Source of the DNA: Bacillus sp. FJAT-14578
Lineage (GTDB): Bacteria; Bacillota; Bacilli; Bacillales; Bacillaceae_H
Direction: 5' to 3'
DNA: 64,000 bases
NCBI RefSeq assembly: GCF_000504165.1
Contig: NZ_AYSE01000006.1
Location: forward strand, 248,001 to 312,000
This document shows, one piece after another, positions 8,434 through 16,548 of the stretch. A program made the position numbers and the translations under genes. The stretch's first letter is position 1; each line of letters opens with the position of its first letter. The notes under the pieces are model-generated. The model did not search any database, had not been told where the DNA came from, and was given only the letters and a program-made list of their open reading frames with translations.

Positions 8434-8450
8434 TGTTAGAATTCCTTACA
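8434..8450. promoter_or_regulatory. TnrA/GlnR box distal to amtB
   Basis: TGTTAGAATTCCTTACA matches both arms of TGTNA-N7-TNACA. It is centred 91 bp upstream of the proximal box and is the better placed of the two for activation. Confidence 0.78.
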
Positions 8451-8493
8451 TGCAGATACCTAAAAGGAGGGACACGGATTATTAAGACTTTTA

Positions 8494-8530
8494 ACCCGTG
8501 AAGCTTCGGGCCCCATTAGAGCGGGAAAAT
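8494..8530. repeat. Short dispersed repeat, copy 2
   Basis: CCCATTAGAGCGGGAAAAT (8512-8530) resembles 4765-4787 and 61059-61081. The preceding AACCCGTGAAGCTTC is loosely repeated at 13092-13106. The rest of the amtB-yitT gap holds the TnrA boxes and the yitT terminator, nothing else recognisable. Confidence 0.4.
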
Positions 8531-8561
8531 AATGACTCCCTCCCACTCTAACTATAAACAC

Positions 8562-8612
8562 AAAAAGACAAACCCTCTTATCCCAGTGCTTTGACTGAAA
8601 TAAGAAGGTTCG
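8562..8612 (-). terminator. Terminator of the YitT-like gene
   Basis: Minus-strand stem CGAACCTTCTTAT paired with ATAAGAGGGTTTG (8612-8569), followed by TCTTTTTG. Confidence 0.75.
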
Positions 8613-8651
8613 CCTGAATAAAACAAAATGAATATCAATCTTCCATAAATG

Positions 8652-9269
8652 TTAACGATTTTTCATTATTAAATCCATGGTATTATACACAACAAGATAT
8701 GTAGACAACGAATAAATCGTTTCATAAATGCCAAATACGAAAAACGCACTCCCCAAAATGAAAACATTAAAGAACATCACATATTGCCCAATTGAAAAGC
8801 GGCTTCGTTTGTTTAATAAAATCGCCACGATCTCCGTTCCATCTAATGAACCGCCGCAACGAATAATGATGCCAACACCCATTCCTAAAATAATTCCTCC
8901 AAGGACAACAACTACAAATGGATTCTTCGTTAAGGCTGGAATAGGTTCTAGTATAAATGTTCCCATTGCCAGTGTAAAAATGGCAAATAGACTTAAAAAT
9001 ACAAAGTTTCTCCCTAAATACCGATATCCTATCAGCAAAAAAGGCGTATTCAATATCAAAAGCACATACCCCACTTCAAGCCTGGTAATATGAGAAATAA
9101 CGATGCTCATTCCAACAATACCACCGTCGATCACATGGTTCTTTATCAAAAATAACTCCAAGGAAATCGCTACAAGCAGGGCGCCGAACAAAACAAAGAA
9201 CATTCTCTTATAAAAAGACATTTCTGCTGATCTGCTCTGATTGATATATCTAAGACGTTCACTGTACAT
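8652..9269 (-). CDS. YitT-family membrane protein, short form
   Basis: A 205-residue integral membrane protein with five or six helices (HVIDGGIVGMSIVISHIT near 45, GGIILGMGVGIIIRCGGSLDGTEI near 130), characteristic of the YitT/DUF161 domain. Full-length relatives run to about 280 residues with a C-terminal cytoplasmic DUF2179 domain. This one stops at MDLIMKNR just after the last helix, so that domain is absent. The frame is open from 9290, but the ATG at 9269 follows GAGGGGG, while the upstream codons only translate that ribosome-binding site. The substrate is unknown. Confidence 0.75.
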   Translation of the reverse strand: MYSERLRYINQSRSAEMSFYKRMFFVLFGALLVAISLELFLIKNHVIDGGIVGMSIVISHITRLEVGYVLLILNTPFLLIGYRYLGRNFVFLSLFAIFTLAMGTFILEPIPALTKNPFVVVVLGGIILGMGVGIIIRCGGSLDGTEIVAILLNKRSRFSIGQYVMFFNVFILGSAFFVFGIYETIYSLSTYLVVYNTMDLIMKNR

Positions 9270-9511
9270 ATAGCCCCCTCCCCCCCTCATCTAACACTAA
9301 ATAAGATAAGGCTGTCCCCTAAATCTCCAATCAATTATAAAAATGATTTTATTGAAAGTACCCTTCACTGAATTCCTTACTTTTGCTGCATTCTCTTTAA
9401 TATATTCCTTTCATAAATAAAACTTGTCTTAATTTATCATGTGAGACTTTGTTCAACAGAAAGAGCACTTCGGATAATCCCTTATACTTGAACAGGTCGA
9501 GAACTTAATAC

Positions 9512-9543
9512 AAAAAAGACCCTGCTCCATAAGAGCAAGAGCC
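9512..9543 (-). terminator. Terminator of the OYE-family gene
   Basis: Minus-strand GGCTCTTGCTC-TTATG-GAGCAGGGTC hairpin followed by TTTTTTG. Confidence 0.8.
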
Positions 9544-9569
9544 AAGTTGATGCTGATTTAAGATAAATG

Positions 9570-10712
9570 TTAGTCAACACCCGGAAACCATCCCGGTGTA
9601 TTAACGATCGCTTGCCAGAGCGGGTCCGGAATGACAAGTTGCTGTTGATGATCCTTGTTTAATTTTGTTACGATTTCAGACTCTTTTCCTTGTTCCACTT
9701 TCTCTACCCAGTCAGGATCGATTATAAGTTCACGTCCTAATGCAATTAAAGGAACTCCACTTTGCAGGGCTTTTAAAGCATCATCCGCTGTATAGATGGA
9801 CCCTACCCCGATTACCGGAACCCGGTCGCCAGCTTGCTCTTGAATGAGTTCTATGCGCGGGCGTGTATCGTCTGTTCCTCGTCTAGGTGTGGACCAGAAA
9901 TCCATCAGTGAGGCGTGGAGATAATCAAGATTTTTGCCTGCCAGCGCCTCGACTAACGCTAATGTATCTCCCATCGTGATTCCTGGTGTTTCAGGCTCTT
10001 CCGGTGAAAAGCGATATCCGACGATAAACGGTGATTTCGCATGATCAGCGACCACCTTTTTTACTTCATCCACAACCGCCAGCGGAAAAGCCATGCGTTT
10101 TTCTAGACTTCCTCCCCACTGATCTTCACGACGATTTGAGTGAGGTGAAAAGAATTGTTGAATCAGATAGCCATTGGCACCGTGAATCTCCACCCCATCA
10201 AATCCTGCTTCAATAGCTCGACGAGTCGTTTCACCAAAATCACGAATAATAGCCTCTACTTCGGAACCGCTTAAGGCTCTCGGTATGACCCCTTTGGCAG
10301 ATAGCGGTGCTCCTTGTTCAGCAGGAACCGCACTCGCACTGACAAGCTCTCCGTTTGGCACCAATTCCGGCGGGCACATGCGTCCGCCATGGAACATTTG
10401 CAAGATGGCTTTTGCTCCCTGCTCTTTAATGGCTGTCGCTAATCGGCACAAGCTTGGAATCATGTCATCACTGTCTCCGGCAAATTCGCCATGAAATCCT
10501 TTCCCGCTGGCTGTTACATATGTACAAGCCGTAATGACCATACCCGCTCCTTTTGAGCGGCGAACATAGTATTGAACCTCCTCATCCGAAACAGTACCGT
10601 CCGGATTGGACGAGAAATTCGTCATAGGTGCCATCACGATACGATTTTTTAACTCGATTCCTTTCGAAAAGGTAAATGATTCAAACAACGGTGCATACTT
10701 TGAATTCATCAT
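9570..10712 (-). CDS. NADH-dependent flavin oxidoreductase, Old Yellow Enzyme family (YqiG-like)
   Basis: A 380-residue TIM-barrel flavoprotein. KNRIVMAPMTN near 23 is the FMN-binding start of OYE enzymes, FHGGR and the catalytic-type EIHGANGYLIQQFFSPHSNRR lie mid-protein, and GVGSIYTADDAL...ALGRELIIDPDW binds the FMN phosphate. It probably reduces activated alkenes with NAD(P)H; the physiological substrate is not known. The ATG ATG at 10712 follows GGGGAGGAATG; the longer frame to 10730 would translate that site. It lies just 22 bp after the IscA-like gene on the same strand, so the two may be cotranscribed. Confidence 0.85.
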   Translation of the reverse strand: MMNSKYAPLFESFTFSKGIELKNRIVMAPMTNFSSNPDGTVSDEEVQYYVRRSKGAGMVITACTYVTASGKGFHGEFAGDSDDMIPSLCRLATAIKEQGAKAILQMFHGGRMCPPELVPNGELVSASAVPAEQGAPLSAKGVIPRALSGSEVEAIIRDFGETTRRAIEAGFDGVEIHGANGYLIQQFFSPHSNRREDQWGGSLEKRMAFPLAVVDEVKKVVADHAKSPFIVGYRFSPEEPETPGITMGDTLALVEALAGKNLDYLHASLMDFWSTPRRGTDDTRPRIELIQEQAGDRVPVIGVGSIYTADDALKALQSGVPLIALGRELIIDPDWVEKVEQGKESEIVTKLNKDHQQQLVIPDPLWQAIVNTPGWFPGVD

Positions 10713-10734
10713 GTTTACATTCCTCCCCATGTCT

Positions 10735-11034
10735 TTAATGATGGTGATTTCCTTTTGATGGATTATTGATCACAAAACCTTCTTGCGGCATATAAAAATA
10801 TTGAATCCAAACCCCATCTAAAAAATCTTCCCGTTTATCCAATAAAACATCGATGTCTTTGTCCGTCTTCACGATTTCATCATGCTCAGTTGGTGTATCA
10901 AGTCTCAAATCATAGTGAGCATGATCTCCGTGTTGACCTGTCACGAATACACGAATCATTTTTCCTTCTGCTTCTTCACTGCTCAACATCTTTTTTAACT
11001 GTTTTGCAGCATTGCGATTAATTTTACATTTCAC
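10735..11034 (-). CDS. IscA/HesB-fold protein lacking the cluster cysteines
   Basis: A protein of about 99 residues that aligns by eye along its length with A-type Fe-S carriers: the N-terminal helix (INRNAAKQLKKML), the FLDGVWIQYFY strand and the FVINNP turn are all present. The three ligand cysteines are not: the first loop is GQHGDHAH where IscA has GGCSG, and the tail is NPSKGNHHH where IscA has a C-G-C motif. So it is a HesB-like protein with histidines in place of cysteines. Start GTG 11034 (GGGAG upstream); the frame is open to 11079. Function unknown; it may bind another metal. Confidence 0.65.
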   Translation of the reverse strand: MKCKINRNAAKQLKKMLSSEEAEGKMIRVFVTGQHGDHAHYDLRLDTPTEHDEIVKTDKDIDVLLDKREDFLDGVWIQYFYMPQEGFVINNPSKGNHHH

Positions 11035-11321
11035 CTTTATCGTCTCCCATCTTACATTACTTACAGCGTCTATAATCATTTAACCTAGTTATTCATATTT
11101 GAAACAGCAGTCTAAAACTCGCTCGTTCAAACCAAAAGCAATACACTTTAGTTTCCCAATGACGGAAAAGGATATTCTAATTTAAAACAAAGTATCGGAA
11201 ATCTTAAAAACCACCTCCCCTAAAACCTCTTTGAACTGGTCACCCACAACATTCACCGGCCCTTCTCCATCTCTTGAGATCCAATCATTTATTCATTTTT
11301 ACGATGCTCTGTCACTTGATG

Positions 11322-11717
11322 TTAGCCTCTGGTATCAAAATTTTTAATACGATTTCCACTCATTGGATAAACAATCTTTTTCTTTGTCTCTGCTTCGGGA
11401 GTTTTTCGAAGGAATCTTAGTTTCTCTGATAATTCCATAAACCATTGCTCGTCTTTCGTCGATAGAGCCACATCAATCAAAGTCAAAATTTGTTCCTCAT
11501 TGCTTGTTGTCGCAAAAGGTAATTTTTCAACTCGGTTGTTCAGCAACCAAATGGTGGTTCCAATCATGTTCTCATTGTCACATTCCACAATGTTAACTTT
11601 CACCGCTTCTTGCAGCGAATCGATGGTCTCGATGTAGCCGTGTATCAACTCTCCCTCCCTCGACTTTCCCTTGATCCAATCCCCTGCTTTCAACCGAACT
11701 TTTCCCGTTGCCGCCAT
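11322..11717 (-). CDS. IDEAL-domain protein
   Basis: A 131-residue soluble protein. The N-terminal two thirds begins MAATGKVRLKAGDWIKGKSR, probably a small beta-rich domain. The C-terminal LIDVALSTKDEQWFMELSEKL is an IDEAL motif (Pfam IDEAL), a short helical hairpin found in several Bacillus proteins of unclear role. The ATG at 11717 follows AAGGAGGAG; the open frame to 11807 upstream has no ribosome-binding site. An Rrf2-type palindrome (11815-11835) sits about 100 bp upstream of the start, tying it to the regulator gene just upstream. Confidence 0.75.
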   Translation of the reverse strand: MAATGKVRLKAGDWIKGKSREGELIHGYIETIDSLQEAVKVNIVECDNENMIGTTIWLLNNRVEKLPFATTSNEEQILTLIDVALSTKDEQWFMELSEKLRFLRKTPEAETKKKIVYPMSGNRIKNFDTRG

Positions 11718-11814
11718 GAATATCTCCTCCTTAAAATTGTTATAAAAATAGTTACAGTTTGTTGATAAATCCTCTCTGCATATATATTGAATGAAATCGA
11801 AGCACACTCTTCAT

Positions 11815-11835
11815 CTGTATAAAAAAAAATTACAG
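11815..11835. promoter_or_regulatory. Palindromic operator upstream of the IDEAL gene
   Basis: Read on the minus strand: CTGTAA-N9-ATACAG, 21 bp, one mismatch from CTGTAA-N9-TTACAG. A copy with perfect arms lies at 12313-12333 in front of the Rrf2 gene. A further half-site (CTGTAA) occurs at 11752-11757. Confidence 0.6.
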
Positions 11836-11865
11836 TTTAGATAAAAAGAAAAAATTAAAGCAATA

Positions 11866-12294
11866 TCATGGACACTGTTTAATTTTTTCTAACACAGAAC
11901 TAATCGTAATCTTTTCCAGGTATTGTTCAAAATAATCTTCAGCCTCATTAAAAATCTGATCCATAATCACCTGAGTGTTGGATGAAATAGGGCAATTTTC
12001 TTCCGGGTCTCCCGTGCACCAGTTCGGTTTAAACGTTCCATATGAAACCGCGCGATAAATCTGGGCCAACGTCGTCTCTTGAGGATGACAGTCTAGAATA
12101 TAGCCTCCTCCGATACCCTCTTTTGTTTTTACAAATCCTCTTTTGCGCAAGCTGCTCATGATTTTGCGAATTCTTGCCGGATTTGTAGAAACGTTTTTCG
12201 CAATCAGCTCACTGCTGGCCATATGGTCAGGCAAATAGGCTAAAAAAACTAAGCTGTGTACGGCTATGGTAAATTCACTATTCACTTCATTCAT
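11866..12294 (-). CDS. Rrf2-family transcriptional regulator
   Basis: A 142-residue winged-helix repressor. FTIAVHSLVFLAYL and SSELIAKNVSTNPARIRKIMSSLRKRGFVKTKEGIGGGY are the Rrf2 N-terminal helix and DNA-binding domain. Cysteines occur at WCTGDPEENC (C-x7-C) and near the C-terminus (KQCP), possibly redox or Fe-S ligands, although the NsrR/IscR spacing is not matched exactly. The CTGTAA-N9-TTACAG palindrome just upstream suggests autoregulation, and the second copy suggests control of the downstream IDEAL gene. Confidence 0.85.
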   Translation of the reverse strand: MNEVNSEFTIAVHSLVFLAYLPDHMASSELIAKNVSTNPARIRKIMSSLRKRGFVKTKEGIGGGYILDCHPQETTLAQIYRAVSYGTFKPNWCTGDPEENCPISSNTQVIMDQIFNEAEDYFEQYLEKITISSVLEKIKQCP

Positions 12295-12312
12295 TCCTCC
12301 TCAAGAAGAATA

Positions 12313-12333
12313 CTGTAATTTTAATGTTTACAG
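12313..12333. promoter_or_regulatory. Palindromic operator upstream of the Rrf2 gene
   Basis: CTGTAA-N9-TTACAG, perfect 6-bp arms, starting 19 bp upstream of the Rrf2 start codon. Same spacing and arms as the site at 11815-11835. Confidence 0.65.
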
Positions 12334-12402
12334 TTTAAAAAGTCAACGAAAGTAACTTCATCGAAAGAACAAAGCTTAAAGCAGATGCCTTCCGTTAAGC
12401 AT

Positions 12403-12437
12403 GATAAAAGTCTCCTTTTATGTAATTAAAGGAGACT
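12403..12437 (-). terminator. Terminator of the GNAT acetyltransferase gene
   Basis: Minus-strand AGTCTCCTTT-N9-AAAGGAGACT followed by TTTATC. It lies 20 bp after the gene. Confidence 0.8.
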
Positions 12438-12456
12438 CCGCTAGCTTACATAAGCA

Positions 12457-12957
12457 TTAATTATCAAACGTCAGCTGATAAAACAACACACTTTGCCACT
12501 CACCGAATTTACGCCCGACTTCCTTCAATTCTCCGCAAAATTGAAAGCCGAATTTTCCATGCATTTTAATGCTTATGTCGTTTCCCTTTGTAATGCCAGC
12601 CATAATCACATGATAATCTAATTCCTTTGCCAACTCCAAAATAGCCGTCATTAACTGGTTTCCAATCCCATGTCCTTGCTGGTCCTTATCAATATAAATG
12701 GAGATTTCACTTGTACTTTTAAATGCTTCCTTTTCACGAAAAATCGATAAAGAAGCATAGCCCGCTGCCTTTCCTTCTCTTTCAGCTACAAGAAGCGGAT
12801 ACAGCTCAGTTTGATCGTGCAGATCAAACCATTGGCGGCGCTGTTCAACTGTGACAGGATTTAAATCAAAAGTCGCTGTATTATTTAATACGGATTGATT
12901 ATAAATTTCAACGAGGTCAGGTAAATCTTGTATGACTGCTTTGCGAATGGTTACCAT
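12457..12957 (-). CDS. GNAT N-acetyltransferase, phosphinothricin/methionine-sulfoximine type
   Basis: A 166-residue single-domain acetyltransferase. The N-terminus MVTIRKAVIQDLPDLVEIYN, the EISIYIDKDQQGHGIGNQLM acetyl-CoA pyrophosphate loop (Q-x-x-G-x-G/A pattern) and the HGKFGFQFCGEL C-terminal segment fit the Pat/YwnH branch that acetylates amino-acid analogues such as methionine sulfoximine. The start at 12957 follows AAAAGGAG; a longer frame to 12993 exists. The true substrate cannot be told from sequence. Confidence 0.8.
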   Translation of the reverse strand: MVTIRKAVIQDLPDLVEIYNQSVLNNTATFDLNPVTVEQRRQWFDLHDQTELYPLLVAEREGKAAGYASLSIFREKEAFKSTSEISIYIDKDQQGHGIGNQLMTAILELAKELDYHVIMAGITKGNDISIKMHGKFGFQFCGELKEVGRKFGEWQSVLFYQLTFDN

Positions 12958-13032
12958 TTCATAAACTCCTTTTAAACTATCACTATCTATCATCTATCCA
13001 TCCATTATACTATGTTTGAGTGATATGCACGC

Positions 13033-13088
13033 AAAAAACACCGAAACAAGATGAAATTTAGAGAACTCACATTTTCATCTCGTTTCGG
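13033..13088 (-). terminator. Terminator of purT
   Basis: Minus-strand stem CCGAAACGAGATGAA paired with TTCATCTTGTTTCGG (13088-13041), followed by TGTTTTTTG. It ends about 70 bp beyond the purT stop. Confidence 0.8.
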
Positions 13089-13157
13089 CTAAACCGCGAG
13101 CTTCACTAACCGCTAGAGTAGGATCAACACCCAACGTAAACAAGCTAAAAAATCCTC

Positions 13158-14336
13158 TTACTCATGAATAATATTTATATGAGAAGCCGCTTCTTCCGCA
13201 CGCTGGCGTGCGATTTCCGAGGATTCAGCAGAGTTCAGCACAACAGCCATCCGACGGCCAATCTTTGTTTCGGGCTTTCCGAATACCCTCACCTGTGTGT
13301 TTGGAATAGATAAACTCTTTTCTACTCCAGAGATTTGATAGGACTTACTTTCTTCCCACGCTTTAATCGTACGGCTGGCACCTGGAGTGATTAGCTGAAC
13401 AGCCGGAATAGGAAATCCTAAAATCGCCCTTACGTGGAGCGCGAACTCAGAAAGATCTTGCGTGACAAGGGTTACCATCCCTGTATCATGCGGTCTTGGC
13501 GACACCTCGCTAAAATAAATGCGATCCGGCGCAATGAATAGCTCGACACCAAAAAGGCCGTATCCACCAAGCGCATCCGTGATTTTCCGGGCAATTTGCT
13601 GCGCCTCGTCTATTTGCTCTTCTGTCATTTCGTGCGGCTGCCATGATTCAATATAGTCTCCATCTTTTTGAACATGTCCAATCGGGGCACAATACGCTGT
13701 TCCCGTAACGGAACGTACTGTTAGTAATGTAATCTCCGAGTCAAATTGAATAAACTCTTCTACAATGACTCTCGCTTTTTTGCCCCTCCCTCCTTCAACT
13801 GCCTCATTCCATGAGTTTTCTGCATCTTCAAAAGAGCGACAAACCGTTTGCCCTTTTCCGGAAGAACTCATAATCGGTTTAATGACACAAGGTGTTCCGA
13901 TTTCTTGAATCGCTTCTTTCAGTTCGTCTAACGTATCTGCAAAGGCGTATTTGGCAGTTGGCAGACCAAGGTCCTCACTGGCCAAGCGGCGAATTCCTTC
14001 GCGGTCCATCGTTAAATTCGCTGCATTTGCTGTAGGTACGACATGGAATCCTTCTTTTTCAAGCTCTATTAACGTTTCTGTCGCAATCGCTTCAATCTCC
14101 GGAACAATTAAGTCAGGTCGTTCCTGCTCGATGATGCTGCGAAGCTCTTTTCCATCCAGCATGTCGATGACATAAGAACGATGTGCAACCTGCATCGCCG
14201 GAGCATGTTCATAACGATCCACAGCAATCGTTTCGACTCCAAGGCGCTGTGCCTCAATGACAACTTCCTTTCCTAACTCTCCAGAACCAAGCAGCATCAT
14301 TTTTTTAGCCTGTTTACCATAAGGTGCCCCATACAT
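13158..14336 (-). CDS. purT: Formate-dependent GAR transformylase PurT
   Basis: A 392-residue ATP-grasp enzyme that uses formate and ATP to formylate glycinamide ribonucleotide in purine synthesis, a folate-independent alternative to PurN. The N-terminal dinucleotide-like motif [21 protein letters not shown], the substrate-binding PEIEAIATE segment, the ATP-grasp loop [11 protein letters not shown] and the metal-site [17 protein letters not shown] motif ([13 protein letters not shown] here) are all present. The start lies behind AAGGAGGAG. It stands alone with its own terminator. The formate dehydrogenase/FNT cluster at 42-46 kb also handles formate. Confidence 0.95.
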   Translation of the reverse strand: MYGAPYGKQAKKMMLLGSGELGKEVVIEAQRLGVETIAVDRYEHAPAMQVAHRSYVIDMLDGKELRSIIEQERPDLIVPEIEAIATETLIELEKEGFHVVPTANAANLTMDREGIRRLASEDLGLPTAKYAFADTLDELKEAIQEIGTPCVIKPIMSSSGKGQTVCRSFEDAENSWNEAVEGGRGKKARVIVEEFIQFDSEITLLTVRSVTGTAYCAPIGHVQKDGDYIESWQPHEMTEEQIDEAQQIARKITDALGGYGLFGVELFIAPDRIYFSEVSPRPHDTGMVTLVTQDLSEFALHVRAILGFPIPAVQLITPGASRTIKAWEESKSYQISGVEKSLSIPNTQVRVFGKPETKIGRRMAVVLNSAESSEIARQRAEEAASHINIIHE

Positions 14337-14601
14337 ATGTAACTCCTCCTTGTTATCCGTTATTTCAACATCTTAACGTAGAAATAACACATATTCAAGA
14401 AGAACTTTTGTTAATTATCGAACATTTTAAAATAAATAAATGATTATAATTCGTATTTAATATCCGAACCTACTCGCATTTTTTCTATTATTTGCTGTTT
14501 GGACAGCCAAAAACTAACAGTCATGTTGATTGAATTTATATAAATCCCTGAATTTATATTATATAATGCAAAGGAAAGACATCTAGATATGGGGGACAAA
14601 C

Positions 14602-16260
14602 GTGATACGCAAACTTAAACTTAAACTTAAACACGTTATGAGTATTTTAGTGATTTTTTCCACGATTGGTATAGGAGTTTTTTTCTTGTTTTTTAAAACT
14701 TTACATATACAGATCAAAGGGAATTTGTACGAGGAGAATGTTGAACTTCAAGCAAATGATGTTAAGTTAGAGAAAATAAAAAGCGGAACGGAAACATTTG
14801 TTAAAGCTAAAGATTATTCTACGACTTATAAACTCTCTTCCAGCCGATTATCGCGCACATACGGAAAGCTAACTGTTACAGTAAGAAAATTAGACAACAA
14901 TGATATCTTTGTATTTACCAAGTTTCAAAATCAAACAAAACGCCCTATAATTATTGACCTTTCTTTTCCTTTTGAGCAAGACTTTACTAATTACGAAGTA
15001 ACTCGTTTCCATTCCGAAAAAATAAAACATGAGCATGATACAACCTTAGGAGTGGATCCAACCTCTACTCCACACGGCTTAATTGAGTTAAAAGGAAAAA
15101 AAGGCTATGCCAACCTAGTCGTTAGTAAGAATTATAATTCCGCAGAATTGACAAAAGAGTATAATCAAAAACAGAAAAGTCGGTTACGTGAGTTGATAGC
15201 AGAAAATGATGGGACTGAAATCACTAAAAAAGGGGATTATATTCTTCTTCATATGCCCCATTTTGCTAAGAGACACAGTTTGTCTGAAAGCTGGATCTTA
15301 TACTCTAGTCAGCCACTCTTTAACAAAAAGGAAAATTTCAAAGAATGGGAAAAACATACGTTAAAGGAATATAAGAAAATTAACAAATGGTATACGGCAG
15401 AGGGGCCATATGGTAAACTCCCATGGTCTATTGAGCCAGGGACTAAGCTTGGATACGGGCGGTACTTTGCTCTTGTGCATGATCGTCGCCATGTAGATCA
15501 TTATGAAAAGACGAAAGAAAGATATTTTTACGATTTTATCGTGAACTCAGCTACTAATTTATTGGTCTATGATTCTCAATTAGACAAACCTATACAGACC
15601 GAGATTACAAGTACATGGCTAAAAGACAATTATGGTATCATTGCCCCTTATTATGATACACGCTTTAATGAATACCTTGCTATCCATTTAAAAAGAACAA
15701 GCAAACTTTTAGATGTACCTGAATATGAAAATATGTCGCTTTTTTATGCAGATTATTTATTGGGACAGGTAAAAAAGAAAAACTTTATTAAGACAGATAA
15801 TGGTTACATTATCTGCGATTTCTATGGAAGTACACAAAAGAAAAGGACGCATGCTTCTTTAAATCATGCTCTAGGGGAAATGAACTTCTTACTAGACAGC
15901 TATCAAAAGACTAGAAAGAAGGAATACTTGGAAACAGCTTTACATATTAAAAAGGGCATTGAAGATATAGGAGATAAATGGATTAAAGATAACAAAGACT
16001 TATGGTACCAGCTAAATCCTGACTTCACTTTCCATGGAAAAGACTACCCGCTTCTAACCTTGGAGGACCTATTGAAAGCTCAGGAGAATTTCGAAAAAAC
16101 TGGTATAAAAAGAAGTCCAACATTTGACCAATTAATAAAGTCTAAAACTCAGTACCTTGTAAATGACAAAATAGAGATTACAAGAAAAGTAGCAACCTCC
16201 CTGCAGCAACAGGAATTCGGATATTTGGTGAAAGATTATACGAATATATCAGATTACTAA
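14602..16260 (+). CDS. Membrane-anchored extracytoplasmic protein, possible alpha/alpha-toroid domain
   Basis: A 552-residue protein: basic N-terminus (MIRKLKLKLKH), one membrane helix at about 12-32, and a large extracytoplasmic part. The middle is rich in aromatic and charged residues. The C-terminal third (HASLNHALGEMNFLLDSYQK, helical repeats to about 500) is reminiscent of alpha/alpha-barrel carbohydrate epimerases such as glucuronyl C5-epimerase, a weak resemblance I cannot test. It is visibly AT-richer and Lys/Tyr-richer than its neighbours and is flanked by genes on the opposite strand, so recent acquisition is possible. The start follows a GGGGGAC region. The promoter area carries a direct repeat of TGAATTTATAT (14531 and 14549). 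Confidence 0.6.
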   Translation: MIRKLKLKLKHVMSILVIFSTIGIGVFFLFFKTLHIQIKGNLYEENVELQANDVKLEKIKSGTETFVKAKDYSTTYKLSSSRLSRTYGKLTVTVRKLDNNDIFVFTKFQNQTKRPIIIDLSFPFEQDFTNYEVTRFHSEKIKHEHDTTLGVDPTSTPHGLIELKGKKGYANLVVSKNYNSAELTKEYNQKQKSRLRELIAENDGTEITKKGDYILLHMPHFAKRHSLSESWILYSSQPLFNKKENFKEWEKHTLKEYKKINKWYTAEGPYGKLPWSIEPGTKLGYGRYFALVHDRRHVDHYEKTKERYFYDFIVNSATNLLVYDSQLDKPIQTEITSTWLKDNYGIIAPYYDTRFNEYLAIHLKRTSKLLDVPEYENMSLFYADYLLGQVKKKNFIKTDNGYIICDFYGSTQKKRTHASLNHALGEMNFLLDSYQKTRKKEYLETALHIKKGIEDIGDKWIKDNKDLWYQLNPDFTFHGKDYPLLTLEDLLKAQENFEKTGIKRSPTFDQLIKSKTQYLVNDKIEITRKVATSLQQQEFGYLVKDYTNISDY

Positions 16261-16329
16261 AGCCAATATGAAGCTTCTAGGCAGCTCGTTTACTCTTACA
16301 TACGATACATTGAGAAAAAACATAAACAC

Positions 16330-16366
16330 AAAACCGCCTTAGGTCATTTAAAACTAAGGCGGTTTT
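16330..16366 (+). terminator. Terminator after the 552-aa membrane-anchored protein
   Basis: AAAACCGCCTTAG-N11-CTAAGGCGGTTTT, then GATTTTCT. Perfect 13-bp stem. Confidence 0.85.
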
Positions 16367-16548
16367 GATTTTCTCTAATTCATTATTATTTGCCAATCGA
16401 ATATGACTTGACTGTGACTACATGCCGAGACCCAAATGAACTGAAAATTATATGGCCATTCGTAAATAACAGTCGTGTACACCTGGCGCTTTGGAGGACC
16501 GTCAACTTTTTGACTCCTGGGATTAAACCTCTATTCTTGCTTTTGACA

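Noticed and set aside
11160..11300. About 35 minus-strand codons (NDWISRDGEGPVNVVGDQF...) that look protein-like
   Set aside because: No good start or ribosome-binding site and no family recognised; may be a gene remnant but support is too thin.
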